Of a stretch of DNA of 55,143 nt, positions 41,558 through 49,606 are shown one piece after another. Below the pieces are notes generated by a model that saw nothing but the letters and a program-made list of their open reading frames with translations, ran no database searches and was not told where the DNA came from. The stretch's first letter is position 1. The number at the start of each line of letters is the position of its first letter. The translations under genes were made by a program, and so were the position numbers. The stretch covers positions 1 to 55,143 of the forward strand of contig JAENYO010000004.1 of the NCBI GenBank assembly GCA_016841745.1, read 5' to 3'. The stretch comes from Acetomicrobium hydrogeniformans. GTDB taxonomy: Bacteria; Synergistota; Synergistia; Synergistales; JAFGMB01.

Positions 41558-42244
41558 ATGACCGGAATAGTACTTGAGGATAGCTTAAGTACCCAGGTAG
41601 CCAACTATATTAAAGAAAAAATCCTCTTGGAAGGAAGTTTTACGAATGGAAATCATATTCTTGAGGCTGAAATTGCAGCCACTCTTAATGTTAGCAGGAC
41701 TACTGTAAGAGAGGCTTTAAAAGAGCTACAGAGTCAGGGTTTTGTTGAGTATATCCCGCGAAGGGGTGCTCATGTTCTTGAGTTTACGGAAGTCGATATA
41801 GAAGAAATTCTTAATATCAGGTTTCTTTTAGAATCTCAGATTTATCGAGAGATCATTGATGAAAATATGTTAACAGAAGATGATTTCGTAACACTTTACA
41901 AAATAATAGATGAAATGGTTCTTCTTACACGTACTGAAGACGATACAGTAAAGAAGACATATCTTTTTTCGAAGAAAGATTTGTCGTTCCATCAGTACCT
42001 ATGGGAAAGAGCAGGCAAAAAATGGTCTCTCAAAATCATGACAAACCTTTATTACCAGTTTCTTATAGCGATTATGAAAGACTTATTCCTGGAGGCGAAC
42101 CTGGAACAATCAGCCCGTGCTCATTATAAATTACTTGAAAAAATAAAAGCCAGGGACTACGAAGGTCTTATCGAAACCTATGTAGAGCATGTTCTAACGT
42201 TGAAGAAAAAAAGTTCATCCTTATCTATTCACGTTTTACCATGA
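41558..42244 (+). CDS. GntR-family regulator, FCD subfamily
   Basis: This 228-residue regulator has an N-terminal winged helix-turn-helix (STQVANYIKEKILLEGSFTN, LNVSRTTVREALKELQSQGF, YIPRRGAHV). A helical FCD ligand domain follows (EVDIEEILNIRFLLESQIYR, FHQYLWERAG, ARAHYKLLEKIKARDYEGLI). FCD regulators sense organic acids and commonly control the adjacent catabolic operon. AAGGAG lies 10 nt before ATG 41558; the ORF also has an ATG at 41525 that lies upstream of that site. It is transcribed in the same direction as the TRAP/dehydratase cluster starting 334 nt further on. Confidence 0.88.
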   Translation: MTGIVLEDSLSTQVANYIKEKILLEGSFTNGNHILEAEIAATLNVSRTTVREALKELQSQGFVEYIPRRGAHVLEFTEVDIEEILNIRFLLESQIYREIIDENMLTEDDFVTLYKIIDEMVLLTRTEDDTVKKTYLFSKKDLSFHQYLWERAGKKWSLKIMTNLYYQFLIAIMKDLFLEANLEQSARAHYKLLEKIKARDYEGLIETYVEHVLTLKKKSSSLSIHVLP

Positions 42245-42375
42245 TATATCTATCCCATGTTCCAGGATAAAAGAAAAAATTACTATAAATTATCTAAAGA
42301 TTAAACATAATAAAACATCACATTTCATCTACCCTGATTCTATGGCCTTGGAATTATTTTTCTTTTCCATATTCA

Positions 42376-42394
42376 TTTTACAAAAGTTGTAAAA
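42376..42394. promoter_or_regulatory. Palindrome in the leader of the catabolic cluster, possible GntR operator
   Basis: TTTTACAA-AAG-TTGTAAAA is a perfect 8-bp inverted repeat. It lies in the 333-nt gap between the GntR gene and the first catabolic gene; the gap holds no other recognised element. It differs in sequence from the palindromes before gntR. Confidence 0.45.
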
Positions 42395-42577
42395 CATAAA
42401 TGAACAAATCCATATTTTCAATATCGATCTTGTTTTTCTATGACACAGGTTTTTTCCTATACATACATTGGACTACATCAAAGGTTACCCGGCTTAGTCA
42501 ATTGACATCATTTATAGATTAACCAGGTTATGCTAATTAACTTATGTTTATATAAATAAACCAAGGGGGTAATAGTA

Positions 42578-43534
42578 TTGTATGTTGCAAAAAAGCTTAA
42601 AGAAATTCAAGGATTCATGGAAACAATGGGAGTTCCCGGCAGGGACGGATGGTCATTGCCCGATTCGAAGAAATCATTTCCCGACGGTTGTCACTACAGG
42701 ATAGAGATCGCAGGAGTAGAAAGATACAGCACCATGGTCGCCATGGTGGATGAGGCCAAAAAGAGGAACCTCAATGTCCACCGGGCCATCTGTACCGTAG
42801 GAGGTTCTACCTATTGTGACTTCCAGGAATTGAAGGATATGGCAAAACTTGCTCATGATGAGCAGATCGAGATCATCATGACCATAGGCCACCGTAAGGC
42901 CTGGGACGTGGGCTCCAAGGAGTCGGGTTATCCTGAAGGCACTGTTCAGGGACCAAGGCACAGGGGATCGGACAACATGGCCTACTGGATCGAGGATATG
43001 ATGCGCAATCTGGAGGCCGGTGTCAGGGGATTTCTGGTCTATGATGAAGGAGCCCTCCGAATAGTCAACGGAATGAGAGAAGAAGGATTCATCCCGCCAG
43101 AGACCGTATTCAAGTGGTCTGTCTTCGGAGGACAGTGCAGTCCTGCGGGAGCCCGGCTTCTTGAAGAACTTGGAGCGAACTCAATGAATCCCCTGTCTGA
43201 CGTAAGTCTACCCATTCTTTCAAGCATCCGTAGCACAGTTGACATTCCCCTGGATGTCTACATGATCATTGTCGATTCCTTCGGAGGAATGTTCCGTGCC
43301 TACGACGTACCGGAGATAGTACGGGTCGCAGCACCAGTCTACTTCAAAATTGAACCCGGCACCTCCGAAGCCGATATATACAAGCCCTGGGTTACCGAGA
43401 GCTGGCATGACGAATTCATCCGTCAGAAGGTAAAGATCGCATCCATCCTTCAGGAGATCATGGAAAGAAGAGCCCCGGAACTCAGAATGTCAGAGGTAGG
43501 CCCGAAAGACCTGAGCCTGCCTGTAGTGGACTAG
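42578..43534 (+). CDS. TIM-barrel-like protein, possibly U32-peptidase-related; function unknown
   Basis: This 318-residue cytoplasmic protein starts at TTG 42578 behind AAGGGGG. The alternation of short strands and helices (HYRIEIAGVERYSTMVAMVD, IEIIMTIGHRKA, VRGFLVYDEGALRIV, TVFKWSVFGGQCSPAGARLL, IPLDVYMIIVDSF, APVYFKIEPGTSEADI) is that of a (beta/alpha) barrel. The fragment in which a Cys and Ser are followed by LLEELGANSMN recalls U32-type barrels, but I cannot place it firmly. It precedes a TRAP transporter and follows a GntR gene, so it probably takes part in the same catabolism, perhaps as an aldolase or lyase. Its codons look richer in G and C than the next seven genes. No signal peptide is seen. 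Confidence 0.6.
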   Translation: MYVAKKLKEIQGFMETMGVPGRDGWSLPDSKKSFPDGCHYRIEIAGVERYSTMVAMVDEAKKRNLNVHRAICTVGGSTYCDFQELKDMAKLAHDEQIEIIMTIGHRKAWDVGSKESGYPEGTVQGPRHRGSDNMAYWIEDMMRNLEAGVRGFLVYDEGALRIVNGMREEGFIPPETVFKWSVFGGQCSPAGARLLEELGANSMNPLSDVSLPILSSIRSTVDIPLDVYMIIVDSFGGMFRAYDVPEIVRVAAPVYFKIEPGTSEADIYKPWVTESWHDEFIRQKVKIASILQEIMERRAPELRMSEVGPKDLSLPVVD

Positions 43535-43691
43535 ACTTTAACCCAGATCTTTCCTATTGGTAACACTAAGAATTGTCTGGGTGGAATGATTCTAGAAAGG
43601 AGGGATATCGTTTATTACACAGGTGGAATCTGTTACCTTGGATTTTGAGAGCAAGTCGTAAATGGTCAAATTTGAAAGGGGAGAGCGAGAA

Positions 43692-44702
43692 ATGTTTTTA
43701 AAGAGTAGAAAGCTCAGAATATTTTTTGCCACAGTTTCATTGTTACTTCTGGTTGTAAGTTCAGCCTGTGCCAAAACGGAGTTGGTCTTTTCTCATGTCC
43801 TTCCGCCAGAACACCCATACCAGGCAGCATGTGAAAAAATGAAAGAGATAGTTGAAGAAAAGACAAATGGCGAAATAACCATTACTATCCATGCAAGCGC
43901 TTCTCTTGCAGAAGAGCCGGAAGCAGTCGAAGGACTGAAGATGGGTACGATTGGTCTCACTACTGTATCTGCGGCTCCCTTAACCGGGTTTGTCAAAGAA
44001 TACATGGCCTGTGATTTACCATTCCTTTTCAAGACTCCTCAGGAAGCTTATGAATTTTATGATGGGGAAATTGGAGTCGAACTGTTTAAGTTAACAGAAA
44101 AGATAGGGCTAGTAGGCTTGGCCTGGTGGGACAATGGTTTCAGGAATTTCACAAATAATGTCAGGCCTTTAATGAAGCCAGCTGATTTTAAGGGATTAAA
44201 GATCCGTCTGATGAATAGTCCTGTTCACATGGCTTCTGTTCGAGCTCTTGGAGGGAATCCTGTTCCCATAGATTTTGGTGAACTTTATACCGCTCTTCAG
44301 CAGGGAGTTGTCGATGGACAGGAGAATCCCGTGGCAAATATCTATACATCAAGATTCCAGGAAGTACAGAAGTATCTTACGATGTCAAGACATTTTTATG
44401 ACCCATCTCCTACGTTTATCAGTGCAAAAATATGGAAGAAACTCACTCCGGAACAGCAGCAGATAGTTAAGGAAGCAGCGATTGTTGCCAGGGATCACAT
44501 GCGTAAAATTACCAATGACCAGGAAGCCGGTTTAATAGAAAAATTAAAGCAGGAAGGCATGGAAGTTGCATTCCTTACTCCGGAAGAAGCCGGCGCTTTC
44601 CAGGAAGCTACAAAAGATGTGTGGAAAGATTTTGAAAGTCAGATAGGGAAAGAGTTCCTTACGAAATATCTGGATGCCGCAAGTAAGGTGGGCAAGAAGT
44701 AG
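43692..44702 (+). CDS. dctP: TRAP transporter solute-binding protein
   Basis: This 336-residue periplasmic binding protein of the DctP family starts at ATG 43692 after AAAGGGGAGAG; the longer frame from 43662 would place extra charge before the signal. The signal peptide is KLRIFFATVSLLLLVVSSAC with the mature start near AKTEL. FSHVLPPEHPYQAACEKMKE, GLAWWDNGFRNFTNNVRP (with KPADFKGLKIRLMNSP next) and FGELYTALQQGVVDGQENP are the strongly conserved elements. The Arg of LKIRLMNSP normally binds the substrate carboxylate, so an organic acid is expected. DctQ and DctM follow, after a hairpin. Confidence 0.95.
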   Translation: MFLKSRKLRIFFATVSLLLLVVSSACAKTELVFSHVLPPEHPYQAACEKMKEIVEEKTNGEITITIHASASLAEEPEAVEGLKMGTIGLTTVSAAPLTGFVKEYMACDLPFLFKTPQEAYEFYDGEIGVELFKLTEKIGLVGLAWWDNGFRNFTNNVRPLMKPADFKGLKIRLMNSPVHMASVRALGGNPVPIDFGELYTALQQGVVDGQENPVANIYTSRFQEVQKYLTMSRHFYDPSPTFISAKIWKKLTPEQQQIVKEAAIVARDHMRKITNDQEAGLIEKLKQEGMEVAFLTPEEAGAFQEATKDVWKDFESQIGKEFLTKYLDAASKVGKK

Positions 44703-44719
44703 GTTTAGTTTATACGCTT

Positions 44720-44765
44720 AAGGGCAGGCTTTCTCTGTGTAACTTAGAGAGACCTGCCCTTCATA
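44720..44765 (+). terminator. Intercistronic hairpin between dctP and dctQ
   Basis: AAGGGCAGG-CTTTCTCT pairs with AGAGAGA-CCTGCCCTT around a loop of about 10 nt and is followed by a modest T-rich tail (CATAATTTC). It may partly terminate or stabilise the dctP message so that the binding protein is made in excess. Confidence 0.75.
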
Positions 44766-44879
44766 ATTTCAATAAATCTTATCCTGGTTATAGGAAAAAC
44801 GATATTTTTAGCCGGATAGAAGGTTATTAACTCCTGTAGAGTTGAAATCTACTATGCAGGTATTGAAAGGGGTAGTGGG

Positions 44880-45389
44880 ATGTCTGCCTTGGAAAAACCT
44901 CTTAAGAAAAAGAAAGAGGGGATATTACATCATTCGTGGGATGCCCTGGAGATATGGATATCATTTATCTGTATGAGCGGAGCCCTTATTCTCTGTTTTA
45001 CACAAGTCATAGTGAGGTATGTTTTTCAGTCCTCCATATCCTGGTCTGAAGAAATAGCAAAATGGTTTGTAGTGTGGGTTACTTTTGCTGGTTCTGCTTA
45101 TGCGTTTAAAGTAGGAGCACATATAGGGGTAGAGGCATTTGTAAATCTCCTTCCAGCGAAACCTCGCAGGATAATCCAATGGATAGCTAACATATTAACC
45201 ATTATTTTTGTTCTTTTAATGATTTTTTATGGAGCTCTTTTTCTTGGTGAATCCATTGAAATGGGTCAGGTTGCTCCTGCATCAAGATTGCCAATGGCAA
45301 TAGCCTACTCGGCTCTACCAATTGGTTTTACTCTTGTCCTGTTCAGACTTCTGTACATGAACTTTGTTCAGATAACCGGTAGAGATTGA
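44880..45389 (+). CDS. dctQ: TRAP transporter small permease
   Basis: This 169-residue membrane protein has four hydrophobic helices (WISFICMSGALILCFTQVIV, WVTFAGSAYAFKVGAHIGVE, IANILTIIFVLLMIFYGALF, YSALPIGFTLVLFRLLYM). The DctQ hallmark RYVFQSSISWSEEIAKWFVV is present. ATG 44880 is preceded by GAAAGGGG. The gene lies 17 nt before dctM and forms the transporter with dctP and dctM. Confidence 0.95.
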   Translation: MSALEKPLKKKKEGILHHSWDALEIWISFICMSGALILCFTQVIVRYVFQSSISWSEEIAKWFVVWVTFAGSAYAFKVGAHIGVEAFVNLLPAKPRRIIQWIANILTIIFVLLMIFYGALFLGESIEMGQVAPASRLPMAIAYSALPIGFTLVLFRLLYMNFVQITGRD

Positions 45390-45406
45390 AGGTGAGGTGA
45401 AAAACC

Positions 45407-46684
45407 ATGACAGCTGTTGTCTTGTTTTCTTCGCTCATAGGTTTTTTGATTTTGAATATACCCATTGCGGTAGCGATAGGTTTAGCCTCCATAGTCGGAT
45501 TCGTCTATTCAGGTATAGATCTTATGGCAGTTGCACAGCAGATGCTGGCATCAGTAAACAGTTTTACATTGCTCGCCATACCTTTCTTTATGCTTGCAGG
45601 CTCTCTTATGCAGACCGGGGGCATGTCCAGACGATTGGTCAGATTCGCCCATGCCCTTGTTTCTACCTGGCCTGGAGGTCTTGGACATGTTCAGGTCCTG
45701 GCATCTATGTTTTTTGCAGCACTTTCAGGGTCTTCTCCGGCTACGACAGCTGCAATAGGTTCTGCCCTTATCCCCCAGATGGAGGAAAAAGGTTATCCCC
45801 CGGAATTTGCCGGTAGCGTGCAGGCTGTTTCCGGTACCATAGGTACTATTATTCCCCCTAGTATTCCTATGGTTGTTTATGGTGTAGCTACGGGACAATC
45901 TATAGGCAAACTGTTTGCAGCAGGTTTTGTTCCTGGAATTCTCATGGGGCTTGGTCTGATGTTAGTTGTTTACTATAAATCAAAAAAACATCACTATGGT
46001 ACCATCGAAAAATTTTCCTCTCAAGAATTATGGTCCAGCTTTAAGGACGCTTTTTGGGCTTTAATGGTTCCTGTCATAATACTTGGTGGAATATATTCGG
46101 GGATGTTCACCCCCACTGAAGCAGGGGCAGTAGCTTCAGTTTATGGACTGTTCATCGGAGTGTTTGTCTATAAGGAACTGAAAATGGATAACATCCTTCA
46201 GGTTTTCACTTCTGCCACGGCCAACACGGCCATGGTCCTCCTGATAATAGCTTCATCCAGTGTCTTCAGTTGGCTTATGACTATCAAAGGAGTAGCTGCA
46301 GCTGTTGGCCAGTGGTTTGGTTCAGTCTCTGGATCTCCGAGTGGTTTCCTGATCCTGTTCATATTACTGGGATTATTTTTAGGCTGTTTTATGGAAACGG
46401 TATCAATTATTCTCATAGTAACTCCTGTTCTGTATCCGGTTGCCATAAAATTCGGAATTGATCCCATCCTTTTTGGAATAGTTATGACCATGACACTTTC
46501 TCTTGGAATGGCAACTCCTCCAGTAGGGGAGAACCTTTATATAGCTGCGAGTATATCGAAAGTGAGATTTGAAAAGATCTGCAAAAATATACTGCCTTTT
46601 ATCGCTATATCGATTGCAATCATCTTTCTAGTTGCCTTTGTTCCTAAAATTGCTCTCTTTTTACCAGGACTCTTGTACAATTGA
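45407..46684 (+). CDS. dctM: TRAP transporter large permease
   Basis: This 425-residue integral membrane protein of the DctM family has about a dozen helices. Its conserved parts include LAIPFFMLAGSLMQTGGMSR, LASMFFAALSGSSPATTAAI, AVSGTIGTIIPPSIPMVVYG, PTEAGAVASVYGLFIGVFVY, and TLSLGMATPPVGENLYIAAS. It drives sodium-coupled uptake of the organic acid delivered by DctP. AGGTGAGG is 10 nt before ATG 45407. The relic at 3766-4131 is a decayed relative but not a recent copy. Confidence 0.96.
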   Translation: MTAVVLFSSLIGFLILNIPIAVAIGLASIVGFVYSGIDLMAVAQQMLASVNSFTLLAIPFFMLAGSLMQTGGMSRRLVRFAHALVSTWPGGLGHVQVLASMFFAALSGSSPATTAAIGSALIPQMEEKGYPPEFAGSVQAVSGTIGTIIPPSIPMVVYGVATGQSIGKLFAAGFVPGILMGLGLMLVVYYKSKKHHYGTIEKFSSQELWSSFKDAFWALMVPVIILGGIYSGMFTPTEAGAVASVYGLFIGVFVYKELKMDNILQVFTSATANTAMVLLIIASSSVFSWLMTIKGVAAAVGQWFGSVSGSPSGFLILFILLGLFLGCFMETVSIILIVTPVLYPVAIKFGIDPILFGIVMTMTLSLGMATPPVGENLYIAASISKVRFEKICKNILPFIAISIAIIFLVAFVPKIALFLPGLLYN

Positions 46685-46759
46685 TCATTTTTATCAGCGA
46701 AAAGTTTCCAGGAGATAATCATAAATAGATCTATTTTCCTGTGAGATTGGAGGAAGAAA

Positions 46760-48016
46760 ATGTTCCCTCAAATGGTAAGGATCAGACAGATTATTGAATC
46801 GCCCTGTGTCTTGGATACACCATCTGTAATGTCTGAAAATCTCCAAAAGTACGCCCAAAGCATTGGATTGAATTCCCTTGCAGGGAAGAAGATCGGCATA
46901 ACAGCTGGGAGCAGGGGAATCGATTCTATTCCTTTGATTTTGAGATCCATAGCAGATTTCGTAAAAGAACTGGAAGGTTGTCCCTTTTTAATCCCTGCCA
47001 TGGGAAGTCATGGAGGGGCCAACGTAAATGGTCAGATAGAAATTCTTAATGATCTTGGTATTACGGAAAAAGCCGTTGGTGCTCCTATCATCAGAAATAT
47101 TGAAACGACCCTTATAGGTAATACAGAGACAGGGGTTCCCGTTCATATTAACCGTGCTGTCCTGGAATTGGACGGTTTAATTGTCGCAAATCGGATAAAA
47201 TCACATACTGATTTTGAAGGGAAAATTGAAAGCGGTATCTGCAAGATGTTTGCCATAGGCTTAGGCTCTTACCAGGGAGCTTTGACAACTCATTCCTACG
47301 CATTAACCCGGGGTTACGAAGAAACGATCATTGGTGTGGCTTCAAAAATGATGGAGAAAGTGCCGGTAATAGCAGCGGTTGGAATACTCGAGAACTGGAA
47401 AGGGAAAACAGCCCGGATCGAGGTGTTTTCAGGCAGTGAAATCTTTTCAAAGGAACCACTGTTACTTATCGAAGCAAAACAGCTTATGGTAAAACTGCCC
47501 GTGGACAAAATTGACGTTCTTATTATTGATGAGATAGGAAAAAATATCTCAGGGACAGGTATGGATACTAAAGTTGTTGGCAGAATTATGGTTAGAGGCC
47601 AGAAGGAACCCGTAAAACCGGTAATATCAAGAATAGTGGTCATTGATACTACCCCGGAATCACATGGCAATGTCCTGGGTATAGGTCTGGCCGATATTAC
47701 AACAAAAAAAGTATTCGAAAAAATTGATTTTAACAGCACTGCTTTAAATGCAATTAGTTCCATGAGTCCGGAACAGGGCAGGATCCCTGTTGTAATGAAC
47801 TCTGATAAAGATGCGTTGAATGCGGCTTTGAGCAGCCTGGGAGCTATAAACAGCGATGAAAGCAGAATAATTCACATAAGGAACACTTCCTGTATGGATG
47901 AAATGGAAATATCTTTGCCTCTTCTGGCGGAACTGTCCTCCCGGGGATCTATAAACGTTTTAGGTTCCCCTTCTTCGATGCAATTCAGTCCCGATGGAAC
48001 ACTTGTAAGGATTTAA
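46760..48016 (+). CDS. LarA-like nickel-pincer racemase/epimerase family protein (DUF2088)
   Basis: This 418-residue protein of the lactate racemase A family starts at ATG 46760 behind TTGGAGG. The N-terminal domain has KIGITAGSRGID and the highly typical AMGSHGGANVN (His84). The middle has RIKSHTDFEGKIESGICKMF (His149, Lys155) and THSY (His178), in the order of the LarA residues that hold the pincer nickel nucleotide and act in catalysis; exact equivalence needs an alignment. LarA homologs racemise lactate, malate and other 2-hydroxyacids or epimerise sugar acids at C2. Its place between a TRAP transporter and two dehydratases suggests an epimerase that feeds them. No larB/larC/larE maturation genes are in this window. 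Confidence 0.8.
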   Translation: MFPQMVRIRQIIESPCVLDTPSVMSENLQKYAQSIGLNSLAGKKIGITAGSRGIDSIPLILRSIADFVKELEGCPFLIPAMGSHGGANVNGQIEILNDLGITEKAVGAPIIRNIETTLIGNTETGVPVHINRAVLELDGLIVANRIKSHTDFEGKIESGICKMFAIGLGSYQGALTTHSYALTRGYEETIIGVASKMMEKVPVIAAVGILENWKGKTARIEVFSGSEIFSKEPLLLIEAKQLMVKLPVDKIDVLIIDEIGKNISGTGMDTKVVGRIMVRGQKEPVKPVISRIVVIDTTPESHGNVLGIGLADITTKKVFEKIDFNSTALNAISSMSPEQGRIPVVMNSDKDALNAALSSLGAINSDESRIIHIRNTSCMDEMEISLPLLAELSSRGSINVLGSPSSMQFSPDGTLVRI

Positions 48017-48044
48017 CTTTATATTGTGCAAATAGGGGGTCGAA

Positions 48045-48371
48045 ATGAAGAAGGCCATTCAGATCGATATGCAAGATAATGTAGCCACTGTTATTGAAAA
48101 CGTAAGTGAAGGCCAGCAGGTTGAAGTGATTGATAAAGAAGCAAATTTAATCACAGACCTGAAGTCAGTTGAATCTATATCTCTAGGTCACAAAATTGCC
48201 CTCAGAGACTTCTCAATAGGTGAATCGATCATAAAATATGGCTTTCTCATTGGTAAATCAACCAATGATATAGTCAAAGGAAGTCATGTCCATGTTCATA
48301 ATATGGAAAGCCGGAAAGGCAGAGGGGATCTTGTAAAAAACATTCCATCGCCGAAGGGATGTTGTAAATGA
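48045..48371 (+). CDS. UxaA-family lyase, small (SAF-domain) subunit
   Basis: This 108-residue SAF-domain protein matches the N-terminal portion of altronate/galactarate dehydratases, which in some bacteria is a separate gene. DNVATVIENVSEGQQVEVID and LGHKIALRDFSIGESIIKYG followed by IGKSTNDIVKGSHVHVHN are typical. The terminal part (KGCCK) carries a Cys pair. It starts at ATG 48045 behind AGGGGG, and the next gene starts 4 nt before its stop. Families with this split include the (2R)-sulfolactate sulfo-lyase SuyA, so the substrate is not certain. Confidence 0.85.
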   Translation: MKKAIQIDMQDNVATVIENVSEGQQVEVIDKEANLITDLKSVESISLGHKIALRDFSIGESIIKYGFLIGKSTNDIVKGSHVHVHNMESRKGRGDLVKNIPSPKGCCK

Positions 48372-49534
48372 AAAGCCCAATGTCCTTCAAGGGTTATCGA
48401 AGACCCGATGGTTCTTTCGGTATCAGAAACCATATAGCAGTTATATCTACAGTTGCCTGTGCAAACCATCTTGCTGAATCAATATCACGGGATTATCCGA
48501 ATGCGGTACCCATAACGCATCAGCACGGTTGTGACCAGTTGGGAAAGGATCTGGATCTTTTCTTCAGAACCCTTCTTGGCATCGCATGTAATGGAAATGT
48601 CGCAGCAGTGCTGACTGTAGGTCTGGGTTGTGAAGAGATAAGTGCCTTTGATCTTGCAAAAGCAATAGAAAAAACTGGAAAACCCGTTGCCTCCCTTATC
48701 ATGCAGGAAGTTGGTGGAACGTCAGACTCGATCATCGAAGGTAGAAAGAAACTGGATTTCCTCTCTTCTTCCCTTAATCTGAAGGAAGAAGAGATTGATT
48801 TTAGTAAATTGATCATAGGATTGGAATGCGGCGGCTCAGATTTCAGCTCTGGTATCGTGACTAATCCGGCTGTTGGAGAAGCAGTTGAACTGATGCTGAA
48901 AGAGGGGGCTAAGGTGGTTTTTTGCGAAACTACAGAATTGTTAGGTGCCGAAGAGATCATCAGGCAAAAATCAGCAAACCCTGGGGTAGAAACCTTTATA
49001 TTAAACAAGATTAAACAGACTGAAGAAATGGCTGTTGCAATGGGAGTGGATATTAGGGGTGCCCAGCCTTCTCCTGGAAATATTAAGGGGGGTCTCTCTA
49101 CAATTGAAGAGAAATCATTGGGTGCCATATGCAAAGTTGGGAACTCTCAAATACAGAATGTGTTGAATTTTGCTGAACCTTGTGCAAATTCTGGACTCAG
49201 TTTCATGGATACTCCCGGAAATGACATAGAGTCCATGGCAGGATTAGCTGCAGGCGGAGCTCAAATAATGATTTTCACAACTGGAAGAGGAACTCCTATG
49301 GGTTTTGCCATAGTTCCAGTAATAAAAGTCACAGCTACTCCAAGGACGGCACGGATAATGAAAGAGAATATTGATGTAGATCTTTCAGCTTTCTTCTCCC
49401 ATGGCCTTTCTATTAAGGAAGCAGGCAAAATGGTATTTAACTCTGTAATAGAGATAGCAGAAGGTAATCTTACCAAGGCAGAAATGCTTGGCCATAGAGA
49501 ATTTGCCATACATAGAATTGGGCCGACACTTTAA
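48368..49534 (+). CDS. UxaA-family lyase, large subunit (altronate/galactarate dehydratase-like)
   Basis: This 388-residue catalytic subunit of the UxaA/GarD family overlaps the small subunit gene by 4 nt (ATGA). Its N-terminus FKGYRRPDGSFGIRNHIAVI is the family signature. Next come THQHGCDQLGKDLD, VLTVGLGCEEIS, GLECGGSDFSSGIVTNPAVG (conserved Cys and Ser) and a C-terminal FTTGRGTPMGFAIVPVIKV. The enzyme family is iron-dependent and eliminates water from sugar acids such as altronate or galactarate, or sulfite from sulfolactate in SuyB. The neighbours (LarA-like epimerase, IlvD-like dehydratase, TRAP) point to a sugar or hydroxy acid. No sulfite-handling gene is present, which weighs against sulfolactate. 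Confidence 0.87.
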   Translation: MKSPMSFKGYRRPDGSFGIRNHIAVISTVACANHLAESISRDYPNAVPITHQHGCDQLGKDLDLFFRTLLGIACNGNVAAVLTVGLGCEEISAFDLAKAIEKTGKPVASLIMQEVGGTSDSIIEGRKKLDFLSSSLNLKEEEIDFSKLIIGLECGGSDFSSGIVTNPAVGEAVELMLKEGAKVVFCETTELLGAEEIIRQKSANPGVETFILNKIKQTEEMAVAMGVDIRGAQPSPGNIKGGLSTIEEKSLGAICKVGNSQIQNVLNFAEPCANSGLSFMDTPGNDIESMAGLAAGGAQIMIFTTGRGTPMGFAIVPVIKVTATPRTARIMKENIDVDLSAFFSHGLSIKEAGKMVFNSVIEIAEGNLTKAEMLGHREFAIHRIGPTL

Positions 49535-49606
49535 TCGGTGCTATCTTTTATTATCCGAACCTTTCAAAAAGCTATTTCTTGAACTAAAAAAGGGGAGTGA
49601 AAGCTT

